Below, piece by piece: positions 24,403 to 32,093 of a stretch of DNA of 42,417 nucleotides (its first letter is position 1; every line of letters starts with the position of its first letter). The notes under the pieces are model-generated. The model was not told the DNA's origin, searched no databases, and was given only the letters and a program-made list of their open reading frames with translations. This stretch comes from an uncultured Sulfuricurvum sp. (lineage in GTDB: Bacteria > Campylobacterota > Campylobacteria > Campylobacterales > Sulfurimonadaceae). Location of the stretch: contig NZ_CALDDG010000021.1 of the NCBI RefSeq assembly GCF_937936435.1, positions 1 to 42,417 of the forward strand, in the 5' to 3' direction. Made by a program: the position numbers and the translations under genes.

Positions 24403-25511
24403 AAAGCACAATCCTGATCGTACTGATGGGCACGGCGGTTTTTGCCGGAACAGCCGAACAGGCCAAACTCGGAGAACTCCTCTTTTTCGATACCACTCTA
24501 TCGAAAAATAAGACGCAAAGTTGTTCGACCTGCCATAACCCCCAAAACGGTTTTGTCGATAACCGCGACAACGGTGTCCGTGGTGCCGTATCGCTCGGCG
24601 ACGACGGTAAAAGCCTCGGAGCCCGCAACGCTCCGACGGCCTCGTATGCCGTTTACTCTCCCCATTTCGGCTTCGATGCCAAGAAAAAGCGGTTCAAAGG
24701 GGGACAGTTTCTCGACGGCCGTGAAACCGATCTGACGGCTCAGGCCGGAGGCCCACCGATGAATCCGATCGAAATGGGAATGGGGAGCAAAGCCGAAATC
24801 GTAAATCGGCTCAAAATCAATCCGTTGTACGTTTCGACATTCGAGAAACTCTACGGCAAAGGGGTACTGGACAATGCTGAAAAAGGTTACAGTGCCATGT
24901 CGCGGGCGATCGCCGCGTATGAATCGACACAGGAGTTTTCCCCGTTCGATTCGAAATACGACCGTTATCTCCGGGGGGAATACACCCTCACCCCCCAAGA
25001 AGAGCTTGGAAAATCGCTCTTTTTCTCGAATAACAACACCAACTGCGCCACCTGCCATCAGCTCAGGGGAGAAGACCGTGAAAAAGAGACCTTTAGCAAT
25101 TACGAGTATCACAACATCGGGGTCCCCTCCAATCCTCTCCTCGTCGAACGCGGAATCGTCAAAGAGGGATTCGTCGATACGGGGCTGGCACAGAATCCGA
25201 AATCTACCGGCAAAACCGATGAAGGAAAGTTCAAAGTCCCTACTCTGCGTAACGTCGCCGTTACCGGACCGTATATGCACAACGGCATTTTTAAAGACCT
25301 CCGTACCGTCGTGATGTTTTACGACAAATATAACAATCCGCAGCGTACGATCAATCCTGAAACCGGGAAAGCATGGGGAGATGCCGAAATAGCCCATTCG
25401 ATCAGCACCAAAGAGCTAAAAGCGAAAAAATTGAGCGACACGAAAATCGACGCCCTCGTAGCGTTTATGAAACTGCTCACCGACCAAAAATACGAACATC
25501 TGATTCACTAA
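24399..25511 (+). CDS. Di-haem cytochrome c peroxidase (CcpA/MauG family)
   Basis: Periplasmic enzyme of 370 residues with a signal peptide at about 1-16. The haem sites are CSTCH at 42-46 and CATCH at 216-220. Also present are GELLFFDTTLSKNKTQSC, KSLGARNAPTASYA, FKVPTLRNVAVTGPYMHNG and TVVMFYD, all standard for bacterial cytochrome c peroxidases, which reduce H2O2 with electrons from cytochrome c. The start at 24399 is set by GGAG 8 bases upstream and by the signal peptide. In this operon it would be the second, unrelated-subfamily di-haem protein, perhaps protecting against peroxide during ferrous iron handling or oxidising iron. Confidence 0.92.
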   Translation: MKSTILIVLMGTAVFAGTAEQAKLGELLFFDTTLSKNKTQSCSTCHNPQNGFVDNRDNGVRGAVSLGDDGKSLGARNAPTASYAVYSPHFGFDAKKKRFKGGQFLDGRETDLTAQAGGPPMNPIEMGMGSKAEIVNRLKINPLYVSTFEKLYGKGVLDNAEKGYSAMSRAIAAYESTQEFSPFDSKYDRYLRGEYTLTPQEELGKSLFFSNNNTNCATCHQLRGEDREKETFSNYEYHNIGVPSNPLLVERGIVKEGFVDTGLAQNPKSTGKTDEGKFKVPTLRNVAVTGPYMHNGIFKDLRTVVMFYDKYNNPQRTINPETGKAWGDAEIAHSISTKELKAKKLSDTKIDALVAFMKLLTDQKYEHLIH

Positions 25512-25522
25512 GGAGATTTATC

Positions 25523-26524
25523 ATGTTAACCAAAATTTTGTTGAGCGCCCTGGCGACCGTCACCCTCTACGCGGCGGAAGTCAACGTCTATTCCCATCGC
25601 CATTACCCCTCGGACGAACAATTGTTCAAACGTTTCACCGCCAAAACCGGTATCAAGATTAACCTGATCAAAGCCGGTTCCGACGAGCTGATCTCCCGCC
25701 TCGAAAAAGAGGGAAAAAATTCTCCCGCTGACGTGCTGATCACCGTCGATGCGGCGAGGCTTCATATCGCGAAAGAAAAAGGGCTACTTTCCCCCCTCAA
25801 ATCTGCCGTTTTAGAAGCGAACATCCCGCCCCATCTGCGGGACAAAGAGGGATACTGGTACGCTCTGACCAAACGGGCACGTGTTTTCGTCTACAACAAA
25901 GAGACGTTCAATCCCGCCAAGCTCTCCACCTACGAAGCCCTCGCAACACACGAATTTAAAGGAAAAATTCTGGTACAAAGTTCCAATAACGTCTATAATC
26001 AGTCGCTTCTGGCCTCATTGATCGTCCACGACGGTGAAACCGAAGCTTCTAAATGGGCGCGGGGGATCGTCGCGAACATGGCACGCAAACCTTCGGGCAA
26101 AGACATCGACCAAATCCGCGCCGTCGCCGCAGGAGTAGGCGACGTCGCCATCATCAACACCTACTACCTCGGACAGCTCGTCTCCTCCAAACGACCGAGC
26201 GATCAGGCGGCAGGCGAGATGGTCGCCGTCTATTTTCCGAACCAAAAAACGACAGGAACTCATATCAACGTCTCCGGAGCAGGTATTGTCAAATACAGCA
26301 AACATCGACCCGAAGCTCAGCAGTTCATCGAGTTTCTCAGCTCTCCCGAAGCGCAGGAAGTATTCGCCGAAGTAAATTTCGAATATCCGGTCAATCCGAA
26401 AGTCAAAGCCTCAAAACTTCTCCGTTCCTGGGGAACGTTCAAAGAGGATGACACCGAACTCTATAAGCTTGGTGAACACAATGCCCAAGCGGTCAAAATA
26501 TTCGATAAAAGCGGATGGAATTAA
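25523..26524 (+). CDS. fbpA: Ferric iron ABC transporter, periplasmic binding protein (FbpA/FutA type)
   Basis: 333 residues with a signal peptide at about 1-17. The mature N-terminus EVNVYSHRHYPSDEQLF holds H26 and Y28, and the adjacent tyrosines Y214-Y215 in INTYYLG are the Fe3+ ligands typical of FbpA/FutA. Other family blocks are DVLITVDAARL, VFVYNKE and GTHINVSGAGIVKYSKH. AAGGAG is 8 bases before the ATG. It is followed directly by its permease and ATPase, so it delivers Fe3+ released in the periplasm to the ABC channel. Confidence 0.94.
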   Translation: MLTKILLSALATVTLYAAEVNVYSHRHYPSDEQLFKRFTAKTGIKINLIKAGSDELISRLEKEGKNSPADVLITVDAARLHIAKEKGLLSPLKSAVLEANIPPHLRDKEGYWYALTKRARVFVYNKETFNPAKLSTYEALATHEFKGKILVQSSNNVYNQSLLASLIVHDGETEASKWARGIVANMARKPSGKDIDQIRAVAAGVGDVAIINTYYLGQLVSSKRPSDQAAGEMVAVYFPNQKTTGTHINVSGAGIVKYSKHRPEAQQFIEFLSSPEAQEVFAEVNFEYPVNPKVKASKLLRSWGTFKEDDTELYKLGEHNAQAVKIFDKSGWN

Positions 26525-26527
26525 ACG

Positions 26528-28114
26528 GTGGAACGTTATCTCAACCGCTGGAGTATCCAGACCTATCTCTGGATTCTGACGCTGCTTCTCCCCGCTTTCG
26601 TCGTCATCGCCTATGCATTGGGGTCTGAGGGCGAAACACTCCGTCATCTCAAAGAGACGGTTCTCAGCCGTACCATTCTCAATACCCTCTACCTCATCGC
26701 CGGAACATCGTCCGTCACTTTGATACTGGGGATCGGAAGCGCCTATCTGACTACCTTTTACACCTTCCGTTTCGAACGCATCATCGCTTTTTTGCTCGCG
26801 ATGCCGTTCGTCATCCCCGCCTATATCGTAGGGTATATCTACGGCGACCTGTTCGGATTCTTCGGGCCGGTCCATCTGATGCTCCGAAGCTGGGGGATCA
26901 AAGAGTATTTCGACGTTCTCAATTTCTACTCCGTCGTCTTGATTCTAGGCCTTTCGCTCTACCCTTACGTCTACCTGATTGTCAAAGCTTCGTTTTCCAA
27001 AAGCCGTTCGGCACTCCTCTACCCCGCCCTCAATCTCGGAGCGGGAAAAAGGGCGCTCTTCCGGCGTATCATCCTCCCTCTCTCCCGCGCTTCCGTCGCC
27101 GGAGCGCTGACGCTAGTGGTGATGGAGAGCATCAGCGAGTACGGAACCGTCAAATATTACGGCGTCGATACCCTCTCGACTGCGATATTCACGGCATGGT
27201 TCGGGCTCGAAGACCCTCAAAGCGCCGCCTATATCGCCTCCATCGCTATGGGATTGGTTTTAAGCGTCCTTTTGCTCGAAAAAATCGCCCGCAGCGGCGC
27301 AATCTACAAAAGCGAAAAGCTCTTGGCCGCTCTTCCGAAAGAGAGACTCACAGGAGGCTTCGCGGCGGGGGCTTACCTCTTTATGGCTTTTCCGATCACA
27401 TTCGGATTTCTTATCCCTCTGGGATGGATCGTGACGTATAGCATCGACTATCTCCCGAGTCTCCTCGACGAAGCATATCTCGCCGTCATGGTGAACACCT
27501 TCGTCGTCTCGGGCAGCAGTTCGGCGCTGATCGTCGCCGGCGCGTTGCTGATCGGCTATACCGCGCGCACTTTTCCCTATGGAATCAACCGCTATCTCTC
27601 TAAAGCCGCTTCATTGGGCTATGCCCTCCCCGGCGCCGTCATCGCAGTGGGAATCGTCATCATTTTCACGACCTTCGACAAATGGGCGGAACGCTATTGT
27701 GGATTCGACTCTACGGTAATGAACGGAACCATCATTGTCCTCGTCTTCGGCTATGTCGCACGTTTTTCGGCAGTGGCAATCAGCACGGTGGACGGCAGTT
27801 TCGAGCGGCTGGGGCTTTCGCTCAACAAAGCATCGCGTTCGCTCGGATATACCCACGGACAAACCCTGCGCCGTATTGAGATTCCTCTGATGAGACGTTC
27901 CTTGATCTTCGCATTTGCACTCGTCTTCGTCGATACGATCAAAGAACTCCCGCTGACGTTAATTTTGCGTCCGTTCAATTACGAAACACTGTCCACGAAA
28001 ACCTACGAAATGGCCGAATCGCAGATGGTATATGAAGCGAGTATTTATGCCCTTTCCATCGTCCTCATTTCCCTTATCCCGATCACCCTGACTATTTTAA
28101 AAAGCGAGCACTGA
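26528..28114 (+). CDS. fbpB: Ferric iron ABC transporter, fused permease (FbpB type)
   Basis: 528 residues, about twelve membrane helices in two homologous halves. Each half has a binding-protein-dependent transport EAA-like loop, one around NLGAGKRALFRRIILPLSRA (residues 173-192) and one around SRSLGYTHGQTLRRIEIPLM (about 436-455). Start is GTG 26528, 3 bases after the fbpA stop, and the gene shares one base with fbpC (TGATG). No strong Shine-Dalgarno site is seen, so translation may depend on coupling. Confidence 0.94.
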   Translation: MERYLNRWSIQTYLWILTLLLPAFVVIAYALGSEGETLRHLKETVLSRTILNTLYLIAGTSSVTLILGIGSAYLTTFYTFRFERIIAFLLAMPFVIPAYIVGYIYGDLFGFFGPVHLMLRSWGIKEYFDVLNFYSVVLILGLSLYPYVYLIVKASFSKSRSALLYPALNLGAGKRALFRRIILPLSRASVAGALTLVVMESISEYGTVKYYGVDTLSTAIFTAWFGLEDPQSAAYIASIAMGLVLSVLLLEKIARSGAIYKSEKLLAALPKERLTGGFAAGAYLFMAFPITFGFLIPLGWIVTYSIDYLPSLLDEAYLAVMVNTFVVSGSSSALIVAGALLIGYTARTFPYGINRYLSKAASLGYALPGAVIAVGIVIIFTTFDKWAERYCGFDSTVMNGTIIVLVFGYVARFSAVAISTVDGSFERLGLSLNKASRSLGYTHGQTLRRIEIPLMRRSLIFAFALVFVDTIKELPLTLILRPFNYETLSTKTYEMAESQMVYEASIYALSIVLISLIPITLTILKSEH

Positions 28115-29031
28115 TGTTGATTATCGACAACCTAACCAAAACGTTTAAATCCAAAACGGTACTTGAAAATATCTCGTTGACCGTCCGTCACGGAGAGATC
28201 GTCTCAATCCTCGGACGGAGCGGAAGCGGCAAGAGTACCCTTCTCAATCTCATCGCCGGTTTCGAGCGAAGCGACGAAGGTTCCATCTATCTCGAAGAAA
28301 AAGTGCTAAGCGCCAAAGAGTATTTCGTCGATCCTTCCAAACGTTCCATTGGATTTGTATTCCAAAATTACGCCCTTTTCCCCCATCTGAACGTCGCCGA
28401 CAATATCGCATTCAGCCTCTCCCGCATCCCGAAAGAGGAAAAATCAAAACGGGTCGGAGAACTTCTGCGACTGATCGGCTTGGAGGGCTACGGTTCAAAA
28501 TATCCCGATACCCTCAGCGGAGGGGAGCAACAGCGGGTTGCTCTGGCACGTGTTCTCGCGATGCGCCCGTCGGTCATTTTGTTCGATGAGCCGTTTTCCA
28601 ATGTCGATACGGTACTGAAAACATCGATTCGCGACGAGCTCCTCGCGATTTTACGCTCCGGCGGTTCAACCGCCCTATTCGTCACCCACGATCCCCATGA
28701 AGCGATGGCGATCAGCGACCGTATCGCCTACATTGACGAAGGAAAAATCGTCCAATTCGATACCCCGGAAATGCTCTATCACGCTCCGGCCAACGAAAAC
28801 GTCGCCGCATTTTTCGGCCCGATCAACCGTTATGAGGGGGGATTCGTTCGAGTCGAGAAGTGCCGTATCGATTCAGACGGTCCGATCCGTGCGGAGGTCG
28901 TCTCATCGCGTTTTATGGGGAATACCTACGAAACACAGGTCCGCTTTACCCAAAAAGAATACGACTGCCGATTTTTGATCTACACCGACCGTCTCTTTAC
29001 GGTAGGAGAGATCGTGCGAATCGGTTACTAA
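28114..29031 (+). CDS. fbpC: Ferric iron ABC transporter, ATPase (FbpC type)
   Basis: 305 residues. Walker A GRSGSGKST is at 34-42, the Q-loop sits in FVFQNYALFPHL, the signature is LSGGEQQRVALARVL, Walker B is VILFDEPF, and the switch is VTHD. A C-terminal TOBE-like regulatory region follows (about 235-305). It energises Fe3+ import through FbpB. It is the last gene of the operon, and a convergent unknown gene ends 17 bases beyond. Confidence 0.95.
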   Translation: MLIIDNLTKTFKSKTVLENISLTVRHGEIVSILGRSGSGKSTLLNLIAGFERSDEGSIYLEEKVLSAKEYFVDPSKRSIGFVFQNYALFPHLNVADNIAFSLSRIPKEEKSKRVGELLRLIGLEGYGSKYPDTLSGGEQQRVALARVLAMRPSVILFDEPFSNVDTVLKTSIRDELLAILRSGGSTALFVTHDPHEAMAISDRIAYIDEGKIVQFDTPEMLYHAPANENVAAFFGPINRYEGGFVRVEKCRIDSDGPIRAEVVSSRFMGNTYETQVRFTQKEYDCRFLIYTDRLFTVGEIVRIGY

Positions 29032-29047
29032 GAGAGACAGGAAATAA

Positions 29048-29464
29048 TCAGACTTTTTGAAAAAAGCGGCTTTCGCGGTTGATCGTCGCTGCAAATCCGT
29101 CCGAACCGATCCGTAAATCATGCATCATCAGATCGAAATGGTTGGAAGGATTTTCATACACGCTCACCGTCATACTCCGGTTAAAATGAACCGTATAGTC
29201 GGCTTTTAGACTCAATGCCGATTCAGGATGGACAAAGAGGGCTTTCGAATCAGGGAGGAAATGGACGATTAAACCGGTTTTTCGGCATTGAAACCGATGA
29301 TTACACAGTTCTGACTCAATTTTGGGAGATATGCTCTCTTCGATTTTCGATAAACTCTCCGATGCGAGCAATTCATCCCCGATGACCGGGGCCGTTCCCA
29401 ACAAACCGGTAGTGATGAGTGCCGAGGCTAACAAACGTTTTGAGGTAAAGCGGTATGTATTCAT
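29048..29464 (-). CDS. Exported protein of unknown function
   Basis: 138 residues with a basic start and hydrophobic segment (about 8-28) that looks like a Sec signal or anchor ending near Ala-Pro. The remaining ~110 residues show two Cys (CNHRFQC, near 54-60) suggesting a disulfide, and a beta-rich C-terminal half (ADYTVHFNRSMTVSVYE). I do not recognise the family. AGGAG lies 7 bases before the ATG. It is convergent with fbpC and could be controlled separately by its own promoter. Confidence 0.6.
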   Translation of the reverse strand: MNTYRFTSKRLLASALITTGLLGTAPVIGDELLASESLSKIEESISPKIESELCNHRFQCRKTGLIVHFLPDSKALFVHPESALSLKADYTVHFNRSMTVSVYENPSNHFDLMMHDLRIGSDGFAATINRESRFFQKV

Positions 29465-29502
29465 CCAAAAGCTCCTATCGGTTCTGCGAAGTCGTTCCTA
29501 GC

Positions 29503-29508
29503 ATTGTA
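29503..29508 (-). promoter_or_regulatory. Candidate -10 element for the exported unknown gene
   Basis: TACAAT on the minus strand, giving a leader of about 30 bases before the ATG at 29464. The upstream sequence contains a short TTTATC but no convincing -35. Confidence 0.35.
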
Positions 29509-29536
29509 CACCCTATTGATAAACGATTGTAAACGC

Positions 29537-29968
29537 TTAAATTGTCGTATCCTCTTCTCTTTTGCGTCGCAAATAATCCCGAAGAATAACCGCATGGTCA
29601 AACACCAGCATCTCCAGAGGAAGCCGATCCAACGGGTAGACGAACGCCTCTTTAGCATCGTCTGCACCCGTCGGTATTCCGCGTGCCGTGCAGACATACA
29701 CGATCGATACCGTATGAAACCTCTCATCGCGTGAGGGGTCGGAATATACCCCCAGCAAAGAGCGGATTTGCACATCGAGAGAGATCTCTTCTTTCATTTC
29801 CCGCACAAGCGCATGCTCGACCGTCTCTCCGATATCCACAAACCCTCCCGGCAGGGCAAGTCCCTGAGGAGGATTTTTTCTCTCGATCAAAACGATCCCT
29901 TTAAATACCTCTTGTTCGTCATAGATTTCGACGATGCCGTCTACACTTAGATACGGTGTTTGGATCAT
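29537..29968 (-). CDS. NUDIX hydrolase
   Basis: 143 residues with a complete Nudix box, G-x5-E-x7-RE-x2-EE, seen as GFVDIGETVEHALVREMKEE (about residues 41-60), preceded by ERKNPPQGLALPGG. Enzymes with this box hydrolyse nucleoside diphosphates linked to other groups; the exact substrate is open (ADP-ribose or oxidised nucleotides are common). Start ATG has AAGGT 5 bases upstream. A TATAAT on the same strand at 30001-30006 is the likely -10. Confidence 0.9.
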   Translation of the reverse strand: MIQTPYLSVDGIVEIYDEQEVFKGIVLIERKNPPQGLALPGGFVDIGETVEHALVREMKEEISLDVQIRSLLGVYSDPSRDERFHTVSIVYVCTARGIPTGADDAKEAFVYPLDRLPLEMLVFDHAVILRDYLRRKREEDTTI

Positions 29969-30000
29969 GATTTACCTTCTCATGTTAGTGGAATACTGCT

Positions 30001-30006
30001 ATTATA
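30001..30006 (-). promoter_or_regulatory. Candidate -10 element for the NUDIX gene
   Basis: Perfect TATAAT on the minus strand, about 33 bases before the NUDIX ATG. Confidence 0.4.
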
Positions 30007-30029
30007 CGCTAAGTAACCGACAAAATTTT

Positions 30030-30035
30030 TATACT
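30030..30035 (+). promoter_or_regulatory. Candidate -10 element for the lipoprotein gene
   Basis: TATACT after a T-rich stretch, about 30 bases before the lipoprotein ATG at 30065, giving a leader of about 23 bases with AAAGGA. Confidence 0.4.
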
Positions 30036-30064
30036 GATTGTTGCACCGTGTACAAAGGAAGAAG

Positions 30065-30583
30065 ATGTCCCTAAATTATAAGATTGTCTCCCCGATCACC
30101 GTTCTTTCAGCCTCTTTTCTGTTTTTAAGCGGCTGTGCCGAGCATTCGATACAGATCAATCCCCAATTATATCAGGAGGATGAGCGGAGGGTTTTTATCC
30201 CGTGTGCGATAACCTATGACGGTGATAAAGAGTATTTCCCCTACGGCATCCGCGAAAGCCAATCCGCCAAATGCAAAGCCACCTATCGCTATACGATTAA
30301 AAACATAAATACCGATACGGAAGAAAAAGGGTTCTTATACTATATCAATCCCCTTAATATCGCCGATTTCATGATCGACGACAATGCCACCGTAGTCGAA
30401 GGCAAACTGACGATGGATGACGGAAACGGAGACCCGAAAACGTTTGCAGCCTCCTGCACTGCCAGCGAAAAACTTTTCCTGTATCATTTCGGCGAAAGCT
30501 CGACTCCGGGAAAAGCCTGTCTGGAAGCCGTGCGGGATAATATCGATGCCCAACTCGTTCAATACAAACAAGCAAAAAAATAA
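30065..30583 (+). CDS. Putative lipoprotein of unknown function
   Basis: 172 residues from the ATG with AAAGGA 5 bases upstream. A hydrophobic signal ends in the lipobox LSGC (Cys24). The mature part has four further Cys (C46 in IPCAITY, then SAKCKATYRY, ASCTASEK and GKACLEAV), a beta-rich middle and a helical end. I know no family for it. The membrane-anchored product would lie in the periplasm. An earlier in-frame ATG at 30038 has no ribosome-binding site. Confidence 0.72.
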   Translation: MSLNYKIVSPITVLSASFLFLSGCAEHSIQINPQLYQEDERRVFIPCAITYDGDKEYFPYGIRESQSAKCKATYRYTIKNINTDTEEKGFLYYINPLNIADFMIDDNATVVEGKLTMDDGNGDPKTFAASCTASEKLFLYHFGESSTPGKACLEAVRDNIDAQLVQYKQAKK

Positions 30584-30606
30584 TATCAGAAGGTATAATT
30601 TTCTCT

Positions 30607-30861
30607 ATGAAAGAACATTTTACGAAACAATTAAAACGCGGTACGCTGGTAAAACTTGATGATGGCAATATGGCTGTCATCAGAGACAGCGAACCCTCCG
30701 TCAAACGCAAGGCAGAGGTGATGATCGAGGGAAAACCTCAACTCATCCAAATCGAATCGTACCGTATCGTTGCGGTCAACATCAAAGGGCACGGATGGCA
30801 GCCCATTACCCATACGGATAAAGAAAAAGAACGGCAATCCGCCCAAACGCAACAATCTTAA
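30607..30861 (+). CDS. Small hypothetical protein, 84 residues
   Basis: Starts 23 bases after the lipoprotein gene. The first 60 residues are beta-rich with a basic tone (LKRGTLVKLDDGNMAVIRDS, then QLIQIESYRIVAVNIKG), like a small SH3-type barrel; the tail is polar and likely disordered. The only Shine-Dalgarno-like site, AAGGT, is about 12 bases upstream, longer than usual. Coding is supported by the clean frame and its position, but function is unknown. Confidence 0.5.
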   Translation: MKEHFTKQLKRGTLVKLDDGNMAVIRDSEPSVKRKAEVMIEGKPQLIQIESYRIVAVNIKGHGWQPITHTDKEKERQSAQTQQS

Positions 30862-30880
30862 ATAGTATTTAGGATACAAA

Positions 30881-30971
30881 ACAGGAGGGGAAAAGCCGTC
30901 TCCTTCAACTGACTACAGGAGTGACGAAACGTCAGTCAAAGGTACAGGTTCGCATAACTTAAGGAGAGTCA
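30881..30971 (+). ncRNA. Candidate structured leader with repeated ACAGG motifs
   Basis: Two possible hairpins are visible: AGGAG (30883-30887) with CTCCT (30900-30904), and ACTGAC (30908-30913) with GTCAGT (30931-30936). ACAGGAG occurs twice (30881-30887 and 30915-30921, the second in the loop of hairpin 2) and ACAGG a third time near 30944, followed by AAGGAG before a short reading frame. GGA in hairpin loops resembles CsrA sites. It matches no riboswitch class I know, and it is a prediction by eye. Confidence 0.35.
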
Positions 30972-31067
30972 ATGAAAATGCGATTGTGTTGTTCAGATAC
31001 AACCGCCATAGACATTGTGACGCATATCGATAAACCAAAACCCAATCAACGGACAATGGATAGATAA
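30972..31067 (+). CDS. Possible 31-residue peptide behind a strong ribosome-binding site
   Basis: ATG with AAGGAG six bases upstream opens a 31-codon frame containing an adjacent Cys pair (RLCCSD). There is no recognisable domain. The strong site and the structured leader ahead suggest it may be translated, perhaps as a leader peptide, but no gene follows on this strand before the tRNA on the other. Confidence 0.35.
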   Translation: MKMRLCCSDTTAIDIVTHIDKPKPNQRTMDR

Positions 31068-31189
31068 CAAATCGTTATTTATCTCTATTTTCTCTGAGTT
31101 TATACCAACAGATTTTGTCATAAGATAAAATGATTAATAATTTGATTTGAGGCTGTTTAATTCAAAAAGCTGAAAAAAGAATATTTATA
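31068..31189. other. AT-rich spacer with no recognisable gene
   Basis: AT-rich stretch between the short frame and the tRNA 3' end. I see no further coding frame, repeat or clear terminator here. Confidence 0.5.
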
Positions 31190-31267
31190 TGGTCGGAGCG
31201 ACGTGACTCGAACACGCGACCTCTACCACCCCAAGGTAGTGCGCTAGCCAAACTGCGCTACGCCCCG
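31190..31267 (-). tRNA. tRNA-Pro (anticodon GGG), CCA encoded
   Basis: Minus-strand cloverleaf. The acceptor arms CGGGGCG and CGCTCCG pair with one G-T, the discriminator is A and CCA is encoded. The anticodon stem CTACC/GGTAG encloses TTGGGGT, giving anticodon GGG, and the T arm reads GTTCGAGTC. It is a single gene between the short leader and pgeF, reading away from pgeF. Confidence 0.95.
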
Positions 31268-31331
31268 ACGTAAAAAGCGGAACAAAAGAATAATAAATTG
31301 ATCTTTAATTCCAACTAAAACCTTGTAAAGC

Positions 31332-31337
31332 TATACT
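31332..31337 (+). promoter_or_regulatory. Candidate -10 element for pgeF, implying a leaderless mRNA
   Basis: TATACT lies only 6 bases before the pgeF ATG and no Shine-Dalgarno sequence is present, so transcription would begin at or next to the start codon. Confidence 0.4.
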
Positions 31338-31343
31338 CACTGT

Positions 31344-32093
31344 ATGAAAACCCTCTCATCATCTCTTTTATCCTCGTGTAAAGGTGTCACAGCCGCTTTT
31401 ACGACACGTATCGGCGGAGTTTCGTCAGCCCCTTACAGCAGCGCAAATCTGGCATTTCATGTCGGAGATGATCCGAAAAATATTTTGGATAACCATGCTT
31501 TATTGGCTGCTCATTTAGGATATGATCGTTCCAAGCTAATCCATATGCGGCAGATCCACTCCGATCGTATCGTGATTGTCGATGAGACACTCAACTTCGA
31601 TACCCCTCCCGAATGTGACGCTCTGATCACCGACCGTTTAGATACACCGCTGATGATTATGAGTGCGGACTGTACTCCGATTCTTTTGTATGATCCTATC
31701 GCTCGTGCCATTGCTGCCGTTCATGCCGGACGCGCCGGGGCGTTGAATGCCATTTTGCCTAAAACGGTTCATCAAATGGAAAAAATTTTCGGCTCAGCAA
31801 TTTCTAACATTCAAGCCGTTCTGGGACCTTCCATCCACGGATGCTGTTACGAGGTCAACCGCACCATCGCCGAGGAGACAATGGAAAAAGGTTATCCTGA
31901 GGCATTACGCTATGAAAAAGAACGGGTGTTTTTGGATGTCAATACGATTTTGCTCTCGCAGTTGGATAAGCTGGGAATGAAGCAGGTGGAAGTCATCGAT
32001 CATTGCACCTCATGCAACCGTCACGACTACTTTTCATACCGCGCCGATGCGCAGCATACCGGACGGATCGCCGGAGTGATTATTCTACGATAA
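31344..32093 (+). CDS. pgeF: Peptidoglycan editing factor / multicopper polyphenol oxidase-like (PgeF, YfiH)
   Basis: 249 residues of the YfiH/CNF1-fold family, which removes wrongly incorporated L-Ser or acts as a purine nucleoside enzyme in different reports. Candidate metal/catalytic residues are H72 (RQIHSDR), C110 (SADCTPILLYDP) and H127 (AAVHAGRAG; many relatives have HAGWRG). GPSIHGCCYEV and the C-terminal CTSCNRHDYFSYR are also present. It overlaps dxs convergently by 14 bases. Confidence 0.88.
   Translation: MKTLSSSLLSSCKGVTAAFTTRIGGVSSAPYSSANLAFHVGDDPKNILDNHALLAAHLGYDRSKLIHMRQIHSDRIVIVDETLNFDTPPECDALITDRLDTPLMIMSADCTPILLYDPIARAIAAVHAGRAGALNAILPKTVHQMEKIFGSAISNIQAVLGPSIHGCCYEVNRTIAEETMEKGYPEALRYEKERVFLDVNTILLSQLDKLGMKQVEVIDHCTSCNRHDYFSYRADAQHTGRIAGVIILR

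Noticed and set aside
24498..25397. 299-codon open frame on the minus strand
   Set aside because: It lies wholly opposite the di-haem peroxidase gene, whose haem motifs prove the plus strand; no ribosome-binding site or known domain.
29032..29060. Terminator after fbpC
   Set aside because: CTTTTT-GA-AAAAAG near 29050 has a two-base loop and lies inside the convergent gene; not convincing.
30908..30936. Hammerhead ribozyme-like CTGA...GAAAC pattern
   Set aside because: The invariant G8 and the stem II/III layout are missing; CTGAC simply pairs with GTCAG.
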